The translations under genes and the position numbers were made by a program. Shown here piece by piece: positions 9,304 through 18,600 of a stretch of 64,000 nt of DNA. The stretch's first letter is position 1. Every line of letters begins with the position of its first letter. Source of the stretch: Phosphoribacter sp037045045 (GTDB taxonomy: Bacteria > Actinomycetota > Actinomycetes > Actinomycetales > Dermatophilaceae); assembly GCA_037045045.1 (NCBI GenBank), contig JBAOHL010000007.1, positions 186,001 to 250,000 of the forward strand, in the 5' to 3' direction. The notes beneath the pieces are model-generated. The model was given only the letters and a program-made list of their open reading frames with translations, made no database searches and was not told the DNA's origin.

Positions 9304-10886
9304 TCGGCTGCTCCACTTCGATCGTGGTCGGCTGCGGGGGCCCGGTCGGGCCGCTCCGCGCCAGCTTCGGGGTCGGGCGAGTCGCTCTTCCCGGGGGTCT
9401 CGGCCTCGGCAGCGGGTGTCTCTGGTGTCCCGGGTACGTCGGGTGCCCCGGGTACGTCGGGGGAGTCGGGGGAGTCGGGGGAGTCGGGGGAGTCGGCCGG
9501 TGGTGGCGCGGCATACCCGTCGTCGGCTGGCTCGAAATCTTCGGCGAGCAGGTGGCGTAGCTCGTCTGCGGTGGGGTGCTCGGCGTCCTTGAGCCGCCAG
9601 GCGTGCCGGCCGATGGCCTCCTCGAGCAGGTTGCGGGCAAACCGCCCGTTGCCGAAGGCCGGGCCGCGTGGGGTCGCCGCGAGGAGGGTCCGGAAGCGAG
9701 TGCGGGCCGCCTCGGTGACCTCGTAGTCCCCGGCCGTGGCGAGGTGGTCGAGGATCGCGACGATCTCCTCGTCGGTGTAGTCCTCGAACTCGATCGTCGT
9801 CTTGAAGCGGCTGGCCAGGCCCGGGTTCTGGGCGATGAAGACGACCATGGGGTCGGGGTAACCGGCGACGATGACGACGAGATCCTCGCGGTGGTCCTCC
9901 ATCTCCTTGACGAGGGTGTTGATCGCCTCCTGGCCGTATTGGTCGCCCGAGAGCGAGTACGCCTCGTCAACGAACAGGACGCCGCCGTAGGCCTTGGCGC
10001 AGACCTCGGCGGTCTTGATCGCGGTCTGGCCGAGGTAGCCGGCGACGAGGTCGGAACGGTCGACCTCGACGAGCTGGCCCTTGGGCAGCAACCCGAGCGC
10101 GCGGTAGATGCCGCCGACCATCCGGGCCACGGTGGTCTTCCCGGTGCCGGGGTTGCCGACGAAGACGAGGTGGCGGGTGATGTCGGGACTCTTGAGGCCG
10201 GCCTCTCGACGCAGCGTGTCGACCCTGAGCATGGCGACCTGTTGGTGCACCTCCCGCTTGACCCGCCCGAGCCCGATCATCGCGTCGAGGTCGGCCAATT
10301 GCTCGTCGAGGGACTTCGCCGGTTCGGCAGCCGGGGTGCCCTCGGTCGCGGTGGCCCTGCCCGTCGCCGACTCCGTCGCTGCCTCGGCGGCCGGGTCGGG
10401 CGCGGGCCCACCACCGGTCTCGGAGCCGAGTGCTGGGGTATGCCCTGCCGCGGGTGCCACGCCGGCAGGTGCCGCCGGTCGCACGTGGGCGGCCTGCAGT
10501 TGCGCGGCCGCGGCTACCGCCGCGTTCCCGGTGACTCGCATTGTCGGCTCACCCAGCGTGCACGCCGCCGAGGCGACCTCGGTGAGCGCCTTCGCGTATG
10601 CCGCGGCGGCGCCCGAGTCGGTAACGAGGAGTTCGGTGAGCACGGCGGTGGGGGACTGGCGCCACCGTCGGCCCCGCGACGCCGCGTCGAAGAACCCGGC
10701 GTTCGCGGCGGCCAGGTCGCCAGGGCGCCCGTCTCGGGCGGCGACCCAGTCTTGGGCGGCCGCCGGGGCCGACTCGGCGATGGCGGCCGCGAAGGTGAGC
10801 CCCTCGTCCCGGGCGCGGTCGGCCGGCTGGCCCGCGGCGGTGGCAACGGCGACGAGGGCGTCGAGCGCCTCCCGCAACGAACTCAT
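9300..10886 (-). CDS. CbxX/CfxQ-type AAA+ ATPase
   Basis: 528 residues. Helical N-terminal domain (1-135), Ala/Pro-rich linker (135-190), then one AAA+ module: Walker A GNPGTGKTT near residues 244-252, Walker B GGVLFVDEAYSL near 300, then VVIVAGYPDPMVVFIAQNP and the Arg-finger segment GLASRF. This is the CbxX/CfxQ (RuBisCO-activase-like, SpoVK, EccA) clade, whose members remodel or disassemble protein complexes. The C-terminal 70 residues are acidic low complexity with DSP/DVPGAP repeats. ATGA overlap with both neighbours places it in the kinase operon. No type VII secretion genes are near, so an EccA role is not supported; remodelling of the signalling complex is inference. Confidence 0.88.
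   Translation of the reverse strand: MSSLREALDALVAVATAAGQPADRARDEGLTFAAAIAESAPAAAQDWVAARDGRPGDLAAANAGFFDAASRGRRWRQSPTAVLTELLVTDSGAAAAYAKALTEVASAACTLGEPTMRVTGNAAVAAAAQLQAAHVRPAAPAGVAPAAGHTPALGSETGGGPAPDPAAEAATESATGRATATEGTPAAEPAKSLDEQLADLDAMIGLGRVKREVHQQVAMLRVDTLRREAGLKSPDITRHLVFVGNPGTGKTTVARMVGGIYRALGLLPKGQLVEVDRSDLVAGYLGQTAIKTAEVCAKAYGGVLFVDEAYSLSGDQYGQEAINTLVKEMEDHREDLVVIVAGYPDPMVVFIAQNPGLASRFKTTIEFEDYTDEEIVAILDHLATAGDYEVTEAARTRFRTLLAATPRGPAFGNGRFARNLLEEAIGRHAWRLKDAEHPTADELRHLLAEDFEPADDGYAAPPPADSPDSPDSPDSPDVPGAPDVPGTPETPAAEAETPGKSDSPDPEAGAERPDRAPAADHDRSGAAE
9456..9496 (-). repeat. 9-bp tandem repeat (DSP tripeptide) in the AAA+ tail
   Basis: About four and a half copies of GAGTCGGGG read on the minus strand as repeated Asp-Ser-Pro. 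Frame-neutral length change is possible. Confidence 0.8.
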
Positions 10887-11527
10887 TGAGTGGGCCTTCC
10901 GGGTGGAGCCAAGGGCGTCGGCGGCTGCAGGCGGATACCGGGGTCGGTGGGCGGACCCTCCGTCGCACCCGCCGGGTCGCCGCCGGTCGGCGACGCCCCG
11001 GGCGGCGGTGCAGGCAGCGGGATGTTCGCGCCCACGTGCAGCACCCCTCCGGTCGAAGCGGTGCCGAACTTCTCCTGGAGGAACCGACCATGCACGACGA
11101 GAGCCTGGGCGTCGGCCCGATTGATCGCGTCGAAGACCTTGTCCATCGTCGCCCCGAGCAGGTCCAGCTGGTCGACGAGCACGAGCAGCGGCGTCTTACC
11201 GCGGTCGACGGGTCGGGTGTCGGCCCACTCGCGCGGCAGGCGTAAGTAGCCGCTGATCGCCTCGGGCAGGTAGTCGGTGGCCGTCGCCATGACGTTGTAC
11301 GCCTGGGCGCTACCGGCGCCGAGGCGGTCCAGCCGGGGCACGGTCTGCCGGACGATCTTCGTCACCCGGACGAGCCGGCTGAGCACCCCGCCGGGGACCT
11401 GTCCCGCTCGTGCCATGGCCTCGACCCGATCCACCGCGGCGAGCAGATCCGCACTGGTCGGGACGCGGCTCGGCGCAGGCTCGGGCTCCTCCTTGGTCCC
11501 GAAGCCGAACCACTCGCCGATGCCCAT
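10883..11527 (-). CDS. XpaC-like helical protein of the TelA neighbourhood
   Basis: 214 residues from ATG at 11527 (MGIGEWFGFGTKEEPEP); its stop overlaps the AAA+ start. The centre is helical with ATDYLPEAISGYLRLPREWA and a later DQLDLLGATMDKVFDAINRA and GRFLQEKFG, then a Pro/Gly-rich tail of about 50 residues. The pattern (YLP..YLRLP, then D.L...GRFL..KF) resembles XpaC-type proteins, which sit beside TelA homologues in Bacillus and other bacteria; the next gene upstream is indeed telA-like. The molecular function of XpaC proteins is not settled. Cytoplasmic, no signal peptide. Family assignment is tentative. Confidence 0.6.
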   Translation of the reverse strand: MGIGEWFGFGTKEEPEPAPSRVPTSADLLAAVDRVEAMARAGQVPGGVLSRLVRVTKIVRQTVPRLDRLGAGSAQAYNVMATATDYLPEAISGYLRLPREWADTRPVDRGKTPLLVLVDQLDLLGATMDKVFDAINRADAQALVVHGRFLQEKFGTASTGGVLHVGANIPLPAPPPGASPTGGDPAGATEGPPTDPGIRLQPPTPLAPPGRPTQ

Positions 11528-11707
11528 GCGTGAGATTGTCCCCCCGACTGTCGTGGCTGTCTGTCATGTCCTCCCCTGACCGGGCCCTGATCGACGGAGC
11601 GCCGACCCTGAGTCGGATGCCCATCTGCGCGGAGCGCCCGAGGGCACACCGGGCGGCGGGCATCCTCCGGGCCGAGGCGGTCGCCCGCGGCGGGCCCCGG
11701 GAGGCGG

Positions 11708-12961
11708 CTACCTGCTCAGGTCCAGCGCTCCCATCGACACGTGGGGATTGGCTCGGTTGGCCCGCTCGAGGTAGGCCCGCGACTTGGTCACCTCGGATTC
11801 GAGGGTGCCGATCGTCGCTGCCATGTTGTCCAACGCCTGGACCTTGAACGTGTCGATGGCATCCATCGTCTGGTAAATGTTCGAGAACGCCGCCTGCAAC
11901 TGGGGCAGCCCGATGGTCGCCGAAGCGGCCTGTTCCTGGATCCGGACCGAGTTGTCGCGCAACATCTCCGAGGTCGACTGGATGAGCCCCGAGGTCGTCG
12001 TGTTGAGCGCGGTGATCTGGTCGAGGACGAGCTTCTGGTTGCCCAAGGCCTGGGCGACGATGACCGCCGTGCGTAGCGCCGACACCGTCGTCGTCGAGGC
12101 GCGGTCCACGCCCTTGATGAGCTCGATGTTGTTCTTGATGGTGATGTCGATGGCGAGGTAGTTCTGGATCGACACGGCGAGCTGGGTGAGCAGGTCCTGG
12201 TGCTTCTGACGGACGTAGAACAGGACATCCTGCTTGAGCGTCGTTGCCTTTTCCGGGTCGCTGGCCTCGACGGTGGCGACCTGGGCGGCGAGCTTGGCGT
12301 CGAGGCGCTCGGCGATGTAGACGTACTGGTTAAGCCGGCCCATGGCCTCCCAGAGGTTCTGCTTCTCGAGGTTGAGCGCGACGTTGTCGCGGTGCAGTTC
12401 GTCCTGGCCGTCGCGCAACGAGTGCAGGATGCCGTCGAGGTGGCTTTGCGCGGACTGGTACTTGCGGAAGTAGTCGGTGATCCGGTCGCCGAAGGGAATC
12501 ATCCCGAGGACCTTCTTGGCGCCCTTGGCCTGGCTCGGGTCGAGGTCCTCGACGGTGCGGCGTAGTTCGAGCAGCGTCTTGCCGACCTTGCCGCCCTCGG
12601 ACAGGCCGCCCTCGCTCATCGCCTTGACCGGCGAGCGCAACAGCCGGTTGCTCGACTCGGCCGCGCGGCGGATCTCGTCGTCGCCCATGACCCGCACGTC
12701 GTTGGCCTTGGCCTCGAACTGCGGTGACTTGGGGGCGGCCGACAACAGCGTCGTGAGGTAGGAGTCGACTTTGGCGTCGAGCCCGGGTAGCGCCGACTCC
12801 GGCACCGCCGGAGCCATCCGCGGCGCCGCGGTGGCGCTGATCGGCTGGCTAGCGGCGGCCGGCGCCTCGAGGCGCAGCGAGTCCGATGCCGCCGGGGGCG
12901 CCAGCGGCATGGCGGCGGCGCTGTCGTGTGGTGCGGCGGCACCCGCCGGCTGGTCGGTCAT
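11708..12961 (-). CDS. telA: TelA-like toxic-anion-resistance family protein
   Basis: 417 residues from the ATG at 12961 with a GGGAGAGC ribosome site. After an Ala/Pro-rich 60-residue N-terminus the protein is almost entirely helical: DDEIRRAAESSNRLLRSPVK, then LGMIPFGDRITDYFRKYQSA (the signature TelA segment with IPFG..), LNQYVYIAERLDAKLA and IKNNIELIKGVDRASTTTVS. TelA/KlaA proteins are named for tellurite resistance but are widespread stress-response coiled-coil proteins often linked to TerD, VWA and phosphatase genes. This is the most upstream gene of the block and 180 bp separate it from the XpaC-like gene; that gap (11528-11707) holds no gene I can support. Confidence 0.88.
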   Translation of the reverse strand: MTDQPAGAAAPHDSAAAMPLAPPAASDSLRLEAPAAASQPISATAAPRMAPAVPESALPGLDAKVDSYLTTLLSAAPKSPQFEAKANDVRVMGDDEIRRAAESSNRLLRSPVKAMSEGGLSEGGKVGKTLLELRRTVEDLDPSQAKGAKKVLGMIPFGDRITDYFRKYQSAQSHLDGILHSLRDGQDELHRDNVALNLEKQNLWEAMGRLNQYVYIAERLDAKLAAQVATVEASDPEKATTLKQDVLFYVRQKHQDLLTQLAVSIQNYLAIDITIKNNIELIKGVDRASTTTVSALRTAVIVAQALGNQKLVLDQITALNTTTSGLIQSTSEMLRDNSVRIQEQAASATIGLPQLQAAFSNIYQTMDAIDTFKVQALDNMAATIGTLESEVTKSRAYLERANRANPHVSMGALDLSR

Positions 12962-13088
12962 CGTGCTCTCCCTGTCTGGCGAACGTGGGTCGGTCGGCGG
13001 GCGCGCAGGCGGTTCGCGAACGCTCGGGTGCTCAGCCAACCAGACGTTCGGCCAATCTACGCGGTTCCCGCGGCGCGGAATACCGGCG

Positions 13089-14612
13089 TCAGGCCTGCCC
13101 GTGCTGCTGCTTGACCTCCCGGCGCAGCAGCTTGCCCGACGCGTTGTGCGGCAGGTCGCCGACGATGACCGCGGACCTGGGGATCTTGTACCGGGCGAGG
13201 ATGCCGCCAAGCCCGTCGATGATGCTCTCGGGGGTCGCGCTCCGCCCGGGCTTGAGCACGACGACCGCGCGCCCGACCTCGCCCCACTTCGGGTCGGGGA
13301 CGCCGATCACGGCGCACTCGGCGACGTCGTCGTTCTCGTAGATCGCCGCCTCGACCTCGGCCGGGTACACGTTCTCGCCGCCGGAGATGATCATGTCCTT
13401 GAGCCGGTCGACGATGTAGAGGAAGCCGTCGTCGTCCTTGGTCGCGAGGTCGCCGCTGCGCAGCCAGCCGTCGGCGACGAACGTCGACGAGGTCGCGTCG
13501 GCGTTGCGCCAGTAGCCCGGGGTGACATTGGGGCCCTGGATGAGGATCTCGCCGGTCTGCCCGACCCCGGTGTCGGCGAACGCGCCGTCGACGACCCGCA
13601 CGTCGGTCCAGAAACACGAGGTCCCCGCCGACCCGAGCTTGCGCAGCGCGACGTCGGTGCGCAGGTACGTCGCGCCCGGCGCGGACTCGGTCATCCCGTA
13701 GGCCTGGGCGATGATGAGCCCGCGCTTGGCGTAGTCGCGCAGGAGCATCTCGGGCACGGGGGCGCCGCCGCAGATGAGGGTGCGCAGCGAGCTGACGTCG
13801 GTGCTCTCCCAGGCCGGTGCCTGCAGCAGGGAGAGGTACATCGTCGTCACCCCGAAGAGCATGGTGATCTTGTGGCTCTCGATGAGCTGGAGCACTCGGT
13901 CGGGGTCCCAGGCCGGTTCGAGCAGCATCGTGCCGCCCTTGACGAAGATCGTCATGAGTTGCTGGTCCAACGCGGCGGTGTGGAACAGCGGCGCGCTGAT
14001 GAGCGCGACCTCGTCGCTGCGCAGGTCGGCGTCGATGAGGGTGTTGTACGTGTTCCAGGTGACGTTGCCGTGGGTGAGCATGACGCCCTTGGGGCGCCCG
14101 CTCGTGCCGGACGTGTACTGGATCATCATGAGGTCATCGAGGCTCACCGGCTCGTCGATCCGGTCGACCTCGCCCGTCGCGAACAGCGAAGCGAACGAAC
14201 GCTCCTCACCCGAGCGGGGCTCGACGGCCACACACGGGATACCCAACTCCCGGATCTCGGGGCTGTCCACGAGCTCGCCGTGCGGCGGGGCCCAGATGAG
14301 CAGCTTCGGCGCGGCGTCGCCGAGGATGTATGCCGTTTCCGGCGGGGTGAGGCGGGTGTTCATCGGCAGGTACACGGCGCCGAGTCGAGCGGTCGCGAAC
14401 AGGGTCTCCGCGAAGGACGTAGCGTTGGGCCCGACGTAGCCGACCCGGTCGCCGGCTCCGATGCCCGCGGCCCGCAGCCCGTGGGCCAGGCGGGTCACCC
14501 GGTCGTCGAACTGGGCGTAAGTGACCTCGCCGATGGCGTCCGAGAAGACCACCTTGTCGGGGGTCATCCGAATCCGGCGGGCCGGCCACGACCCGATGCC
14601 GCGATCACGCAT
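13089..14612 (-). CDS. AMP-binding acyl-CoA synthetase (fatty acid-CoA ligase type)
   Basis: 507 residues from the ATG at 14612 (MRDRGIGSWPARR), chosen for its GAAGGGAG site. ANL superfamily motifs are complete: ATP loop YTSGTSGRPKGVMLTH, AYGMTESAPGATYL, the hinge region GWLRSGDLATKDDDGFLYI and DRLKDMIISGGENVYPAEVE, and the catalytic Lys in LPHNASGKLLRREVK. It activates a carboxylate as acyl-AMP and transfers it to CoA; the sequence resembles FadD-type medium/long-chain ligases, but substrate cannot be told from sequence. Cytoplasmic. It is separated by about 130 bp from the signalling operon and by 109 bp from the TauE gene and probably forms its own unit. Confidence 0.92.
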   Translation of the reverse strand: MRDRGIGSWPARRIRMTPDKVVFSDAIGEVTYAQFDDRVTRLAHGLRAAGIGAGDRVGYVGPNATSFAETLFATARLGAVYLPMNTRLTPPETAYILGDAAPKLLIWAPPHGELVDSPEIRELGIPCVAVEPRSGEERSFASLFATGEVDRIDEPVSLDDLMMIQYTSGTSGRPKGVMLTHGNVTWNTYNTLIDADLRSDEVALISAPLFHTAALDQQLMTIFVKGGTMLLEPAWDPDRVLQLIESHKITMLFGVTTMYLSLLQAPAWESTDVSSLRTLICGGAPVPEMLLRDYAKRGLIIAQAYGMTESAPGATYLRTDVALRKLGSAGTSCFWTDVRVVDGAFADTGVGQTGEILIQGPNVTPGYWRNADATSSTFVADGWLRSGDLATKDDDGFLYIVDRLKDMIISGGENVYPAEVEAAIYENDDVAECAVIGVPDPKWGEVGRAVVVLKPGRSATPESIIDGLGGILARYKIPRSAVIVGDLPHNASGKLLRREVKQQHGQA

Positions 14613-14721
14613 CGCCACTCCCTTCGTCCGGTCGCCCAGTCTGCCCGGGCGCGAGGCCCCTCGCACGAGAGCCGTCCCTCCGGTGCCGCCCCTCGGCATG
14701 GGCACCACCGTCGAGGACACC

Positions 14722-15504
14722 TCAGCGCCGCAGCACCGCGGCGAGGAGCTGGTAGGCCGCGATCAGCAGCAGCACCGTGGCGAAACCGCGGGTCAGTACC
14801 CGGTGGGGGGCGTGCCACGCGAGCCGGGCGCCGAGGATGCTGCCGGCGGCCACGGTCAGCGTGAATCCGCCGACGAGCGGCCAGTCGAGCGACACCCCCT
14901 GGCCGAGGCGCACGGCCAGGGCGGTGGTGCTGTTGAGGGCGATGACCAGCAGCGAGGTGCCGACGGCGTCGCCTATCGGATAGCGCAGGACGAGGGTGAG
15001 GGCCGGGACGATGGCGAACCCGCCGCCGACGCCGAAGAACCCGGTGAGGGCGCCCACGCCGAAGCCGAGCGCGACAAGCGCGACGGTCCGCCGGCCGACC
15101 GTCTCCTGCCGGTGGTCGTCTCCTCGACCCGGGGCCGCGTCGTCGTCCGGTCCGGCAGGGCGCAGCATCAGTCCGGCAACGACGACGAGCAGCGCCGCGA
15201 GCAGGACGAGCAAGACCGACGGCGAGACCGCTGCGGACGCGACAGACCCGGCATACGTGCCCGGCAGGCCGGCCAGGGCGAGCAGCGCCGCCGCCCGCAC
15301 GCGGGCCGTGCCACGGCGCACCGCTCCGAGCGCCGTGACGAGGGCGCTTGCACCGACGATGACGAGCGACTCGGTGGTCGCCGTATGCGGCTCGTGGCCG
15401 AGGACGAACACGAGGACGGGGATGGTGAGGATCGCCCCGCCGGCACCGAGGGCGCCCATGACGACCCCGGTGAGCACGCCGAGGGGGAAGGCGATCCACG
15501 GCAT
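14722..15504 (-). CDS. TauE/SafE-family membrane transporter
   Basis: 260 residues from the ATG at 15504, with GGACAGGAG upstream. About eight hydrophobic segments arranged as two related halves, each opening with the Gly-rich family signature: GVVMGALGAGGAILTIPVLV near the N-terminus and LTGFFGVGGGFAIVPALTLV in the second half. A hydrophilic Asp/Arg loop of about 25 residues separates the halves. TauE/SafE proteins export small organic or inorganic sulfur anions (sulfite, sulfoacetate); the substrate here is unknown and no sulfur-metabolism gene is adjacent. The 139-bp gap to the divergent patatin gene must hold promoters for both but I see no clear hexamers. Confidence 0.85.
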   Translation of the reverse strand: MPWIAFPLGVLTGVVMGALGAGGAILTIPVLVFVLGHEPHTATTESLVIVGASALVTALGAVRRGTARVRAAALLALAGLPGTYAGSVASAAVSPSVLLVLLAALLVVVAGLMLRPAGPDDDAAPGRGDDHRQETVGRRTVALVALGFGVGALTGFFGVGGGFAIVPALTLVLRYPIGDAVGTSLLVIALNSTTALAVRLGQGVSLDWPLVGGFTLTVAAGSILGARLAWHAPHRVLTRGFATVLLLIAAYQLLAAVLRR

Positions 15505-15643
15505 CCCGGCTCCTGTCCCGTTCCCGGCCAGGGTAGGGCGCGCCGACGCTCGGCCCGCGAGTGCGCCCGATTTCGCTGACGACGACCGGTATGCCGCGCG
15601 AGGATGGGCCACGACGGTAGGCCCTACTCTCCCTGGAGCCCCG

Positions 15644-18600
15644 ATGGACGTCACCGGCAGTGCCGCCGCTCCGGCGGCCGTGGACTGGAGCAGCCCCGAC
15701 CCCCGGACGGCGCCGATCCCAAGGGTGGCGGTGTTCGGTTGGACGATCGCCGTCGGCCTTTACCTCGCGCTCAACGAGCTCGACTACCTGTCCGGGCTCG
15801 TCGACTATTCGGGCTCGCGGCACCCGTTCACCGGTCTCATGGGTCCAGGGGCGGTGTTCTCGCCCGAGGGCACGGCGGGCGGCTGGCGGGCGTTGGCCGA
15901 GCGGGGCGGTGACGTCGACACCCTGTTGGGGTGGTACCTGCTGCTCGACGTCGGCTTCATCGCCGCCTACGGGGTGCTGTTGCTGCGGGCGTTCCGTGGC
16001 GCCCGCGCCGTGGCCCTGACCTGGTGCGCGGCGCTGCTCGTCGCCGCCGACTTCGCCGAGGACCTGGCCGCCAGAAGCCATGCGGGGGCGACGTACCTGT
16101 TCACCCTGGTGAAGTGGGTCCTCGTGCTGGCCCTGGCCGCCGGGTGGTTGCGGCGGTTCACCTCGGCGGCCGGTGCGCCCTGGCGGGCCACGGCCCGGCG
16201 GCGCCTGGCCGCGCTGTGGTACCAGCGGTTCTCCCTCGTGGCGATCCTGCCGGTGGCGATCCTGTCTCTGCTGCCGGGCAGCGACCTGCTCGACCAGTTC
16301 CCCGACGTCCAGCGGCGCTGGGCCGACTCGGGCCGGTCGGACAGCCTGCACGGATTGTGGGCCGTGCTGGCGATGGGCCTGGTCTGCGCGGCGCTGTTCG
16401 CCCTCGGGCGGCTACGCAGCGACCGGCTGTGGCGCCTGCTGTCCGGCACCGCCCCGGTCTGGCATCCCATGAAGCCGACCTCGGGTGAGCCCTCCGACGG
16501 CCTGCCGCGGCCCCGACTGATCCTCTGGTGGCTCGGCCCGCTGGTGTTGTGCGTGTGTGCGTTCGTCGCGGATCGCGCCGGCGCGCCGGTGTTGTGGTCG
16601 CACACCATGGTCTTCGCCGGGGTCGGCCTGGTCGTCGCCGTCGCCTCCCGCATCCTGCGCGCCGTCGGCTGGACCGCCGGACCGGCATACGGTGCTTCGC
16701 CGACCCCGGGGGACGCCGCGGACCGCCGGTACGCCGTCGCGGTATGGCAGGCGGGGGACCTCGTGGCCACGGTCGCTATCGTCGTCGGCGGGCTCGGCCT
16801 GGTCCGGTCGATGACCGCCCCGGTCGCCCTGTCGATCCTCGTCCCAGAGCGCATGCCACCGGATGCCGCCTACTCCTCCTGGCTGCTCGGTGGTGTCGCG
16901 ATCGCGCTGCTGGCCTGGCCGCTGCTGTGGGTCACTCGCCGACTCGTCTACTCACGCCGCATCGGCGGGCTCGGGCAGACGCTCTCCCCGGGGCTTCCCG
17001 AGGGCGCACCCAAACCGAGTCGCCGCGCTCGGGTGATCTTCCTGCTCTCGTCGACGTTCGGGCTCGCATTCCTGGGGGCCTGGCCCTATCCCACGGCGCG
17101 GCTCGGGGTCATCGCGGTCTGCGCACTCGCGCTGTTGGGGATCGTCGTGCTCGTCGCGACCGCCGTCGTCGTCGACGAGGACGGTCCGCCGCCGGAGCTC
17201 TTCCAGGTCCTCCGCCTGCGGCACACCCCCGTCGTCACCCTGCTCTTCGCCGCCCTCGTCGCGGCCGGCTTCGTGGGGCAGGTTCGCGACATCCACGCCG
17301 TCCAAGGTCTGGGGCCGGCAGCGACACCGGCGCCCCGGATGCCGTTGGTCGCGGCGACGGGGGACGCGACCCCGCCTCAGGACGCCGTCCAAGCCTGGCT
17401 GGCCGCGGCCCCCGAGCGGTGTGCCGTCGGGCTTCCTGGCGGGCCGCTCGGCAGCGGCCCGACGATCCGGGTCCGCCCCATGCTGCTCGTCGCGGCCGAG
17501 GGAGGCGGCATTCGCGCGGCCTACTGGACGGTCCGCAGCCTCGCCGCCGTTGACGGCGCCGGGCCCGCGGATCAGGCCGCGTCGAGCGGGTGCGGCCGGT
17601 ATGCCGGCTTCGTCTCGGGCGGTGCCAGCGGCGGGGCCGTCGGACTCACCGTGACCGCGGCTGCCCAGGCCGCCGGAGGCTCGCCGATGCGGGAGATCAC
17701 GGCCATGGCCGGGCCCGAGGCCCTCACCGTGGGCGGGAACGGCCTGTTCGTCCGGGACACCGTGTATGCCGCGACCGGGATCCCGCTGCCCGTGTGGGGA
17801 TCACTGGCCGGTGGACCCGAGGACCCCGCCGTGCGCTGGCTCGACCGCGCCGCCCTCATGGAGCGCTCCTGGGCGGCTCAGACCTCCCTCGGAGGGACGT
17901 TCCTCGCCGGGGCCTCGGGGCCCTGGCAACCCTCGCCGACGGGGCGACTCGTGCTCACATCGACCGACGTGCAAACCGGCTGCCGGGCCCTGGTCAGTCA
18001 GGTCGACCTCGGTGTCGGCGATCCGGTGACCGCCTGCGACGCGGCCAATGCGGTGCTGCCCTACTCGTTCGACCTCTTCGCGGCATACGGGGCGGCGGCG
18101 GTGCCCGCGGCGCCCGGGTCGGCCGGGCCGCCCACGGGGTTGGGGTGCCTACTGGCGCCGTCCTCGGCGACCGCGGCCATGCTGGCGAGCCGGTTCCCCT
18201 TCGTCACTCCGTCCGGCGTCGTCGGCGAATGCGGCTCGGCCACCGAGCGCCAGCTCGTCGACGGCGGGTACACGGAGAACTCCGGCCTCGGCACGCTGGT
18301 GGATCTCGGCCCCCACCTGTTGGACCGGGTTCGCCGGCACAACGACGCGGCTCTCGCCGGCACCGCGACGAGCCCGGCCGACGCCACGGTCATCGTGCCG
18401 GTCGTCGTCTACCTCGACAACGGGGTCGGCAGCGACCTGAAACTCAGCGCAGGCCTGACCAAGGTCGAGGCCCTCGTCCCGTCGACCGCCAACAAGCGGG
18501 CCGGCAAGGCCCAGGCGGATGCCCCGGCCCTGCTCACCCGGCTGCAGAACCTCGTCGCTGCTTCCGCGCTGTGCACCACGACGGCCGGGGCCCCGGCGAC

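Noticed and set aside
9300..10886. EccA of a type VII secretion system
   Set aside because: The CbxX/CfxQ fold fits EccA, but no EccB-E, Esx or PE/PPE genes are present and the gene is coupled to the PknG locus.
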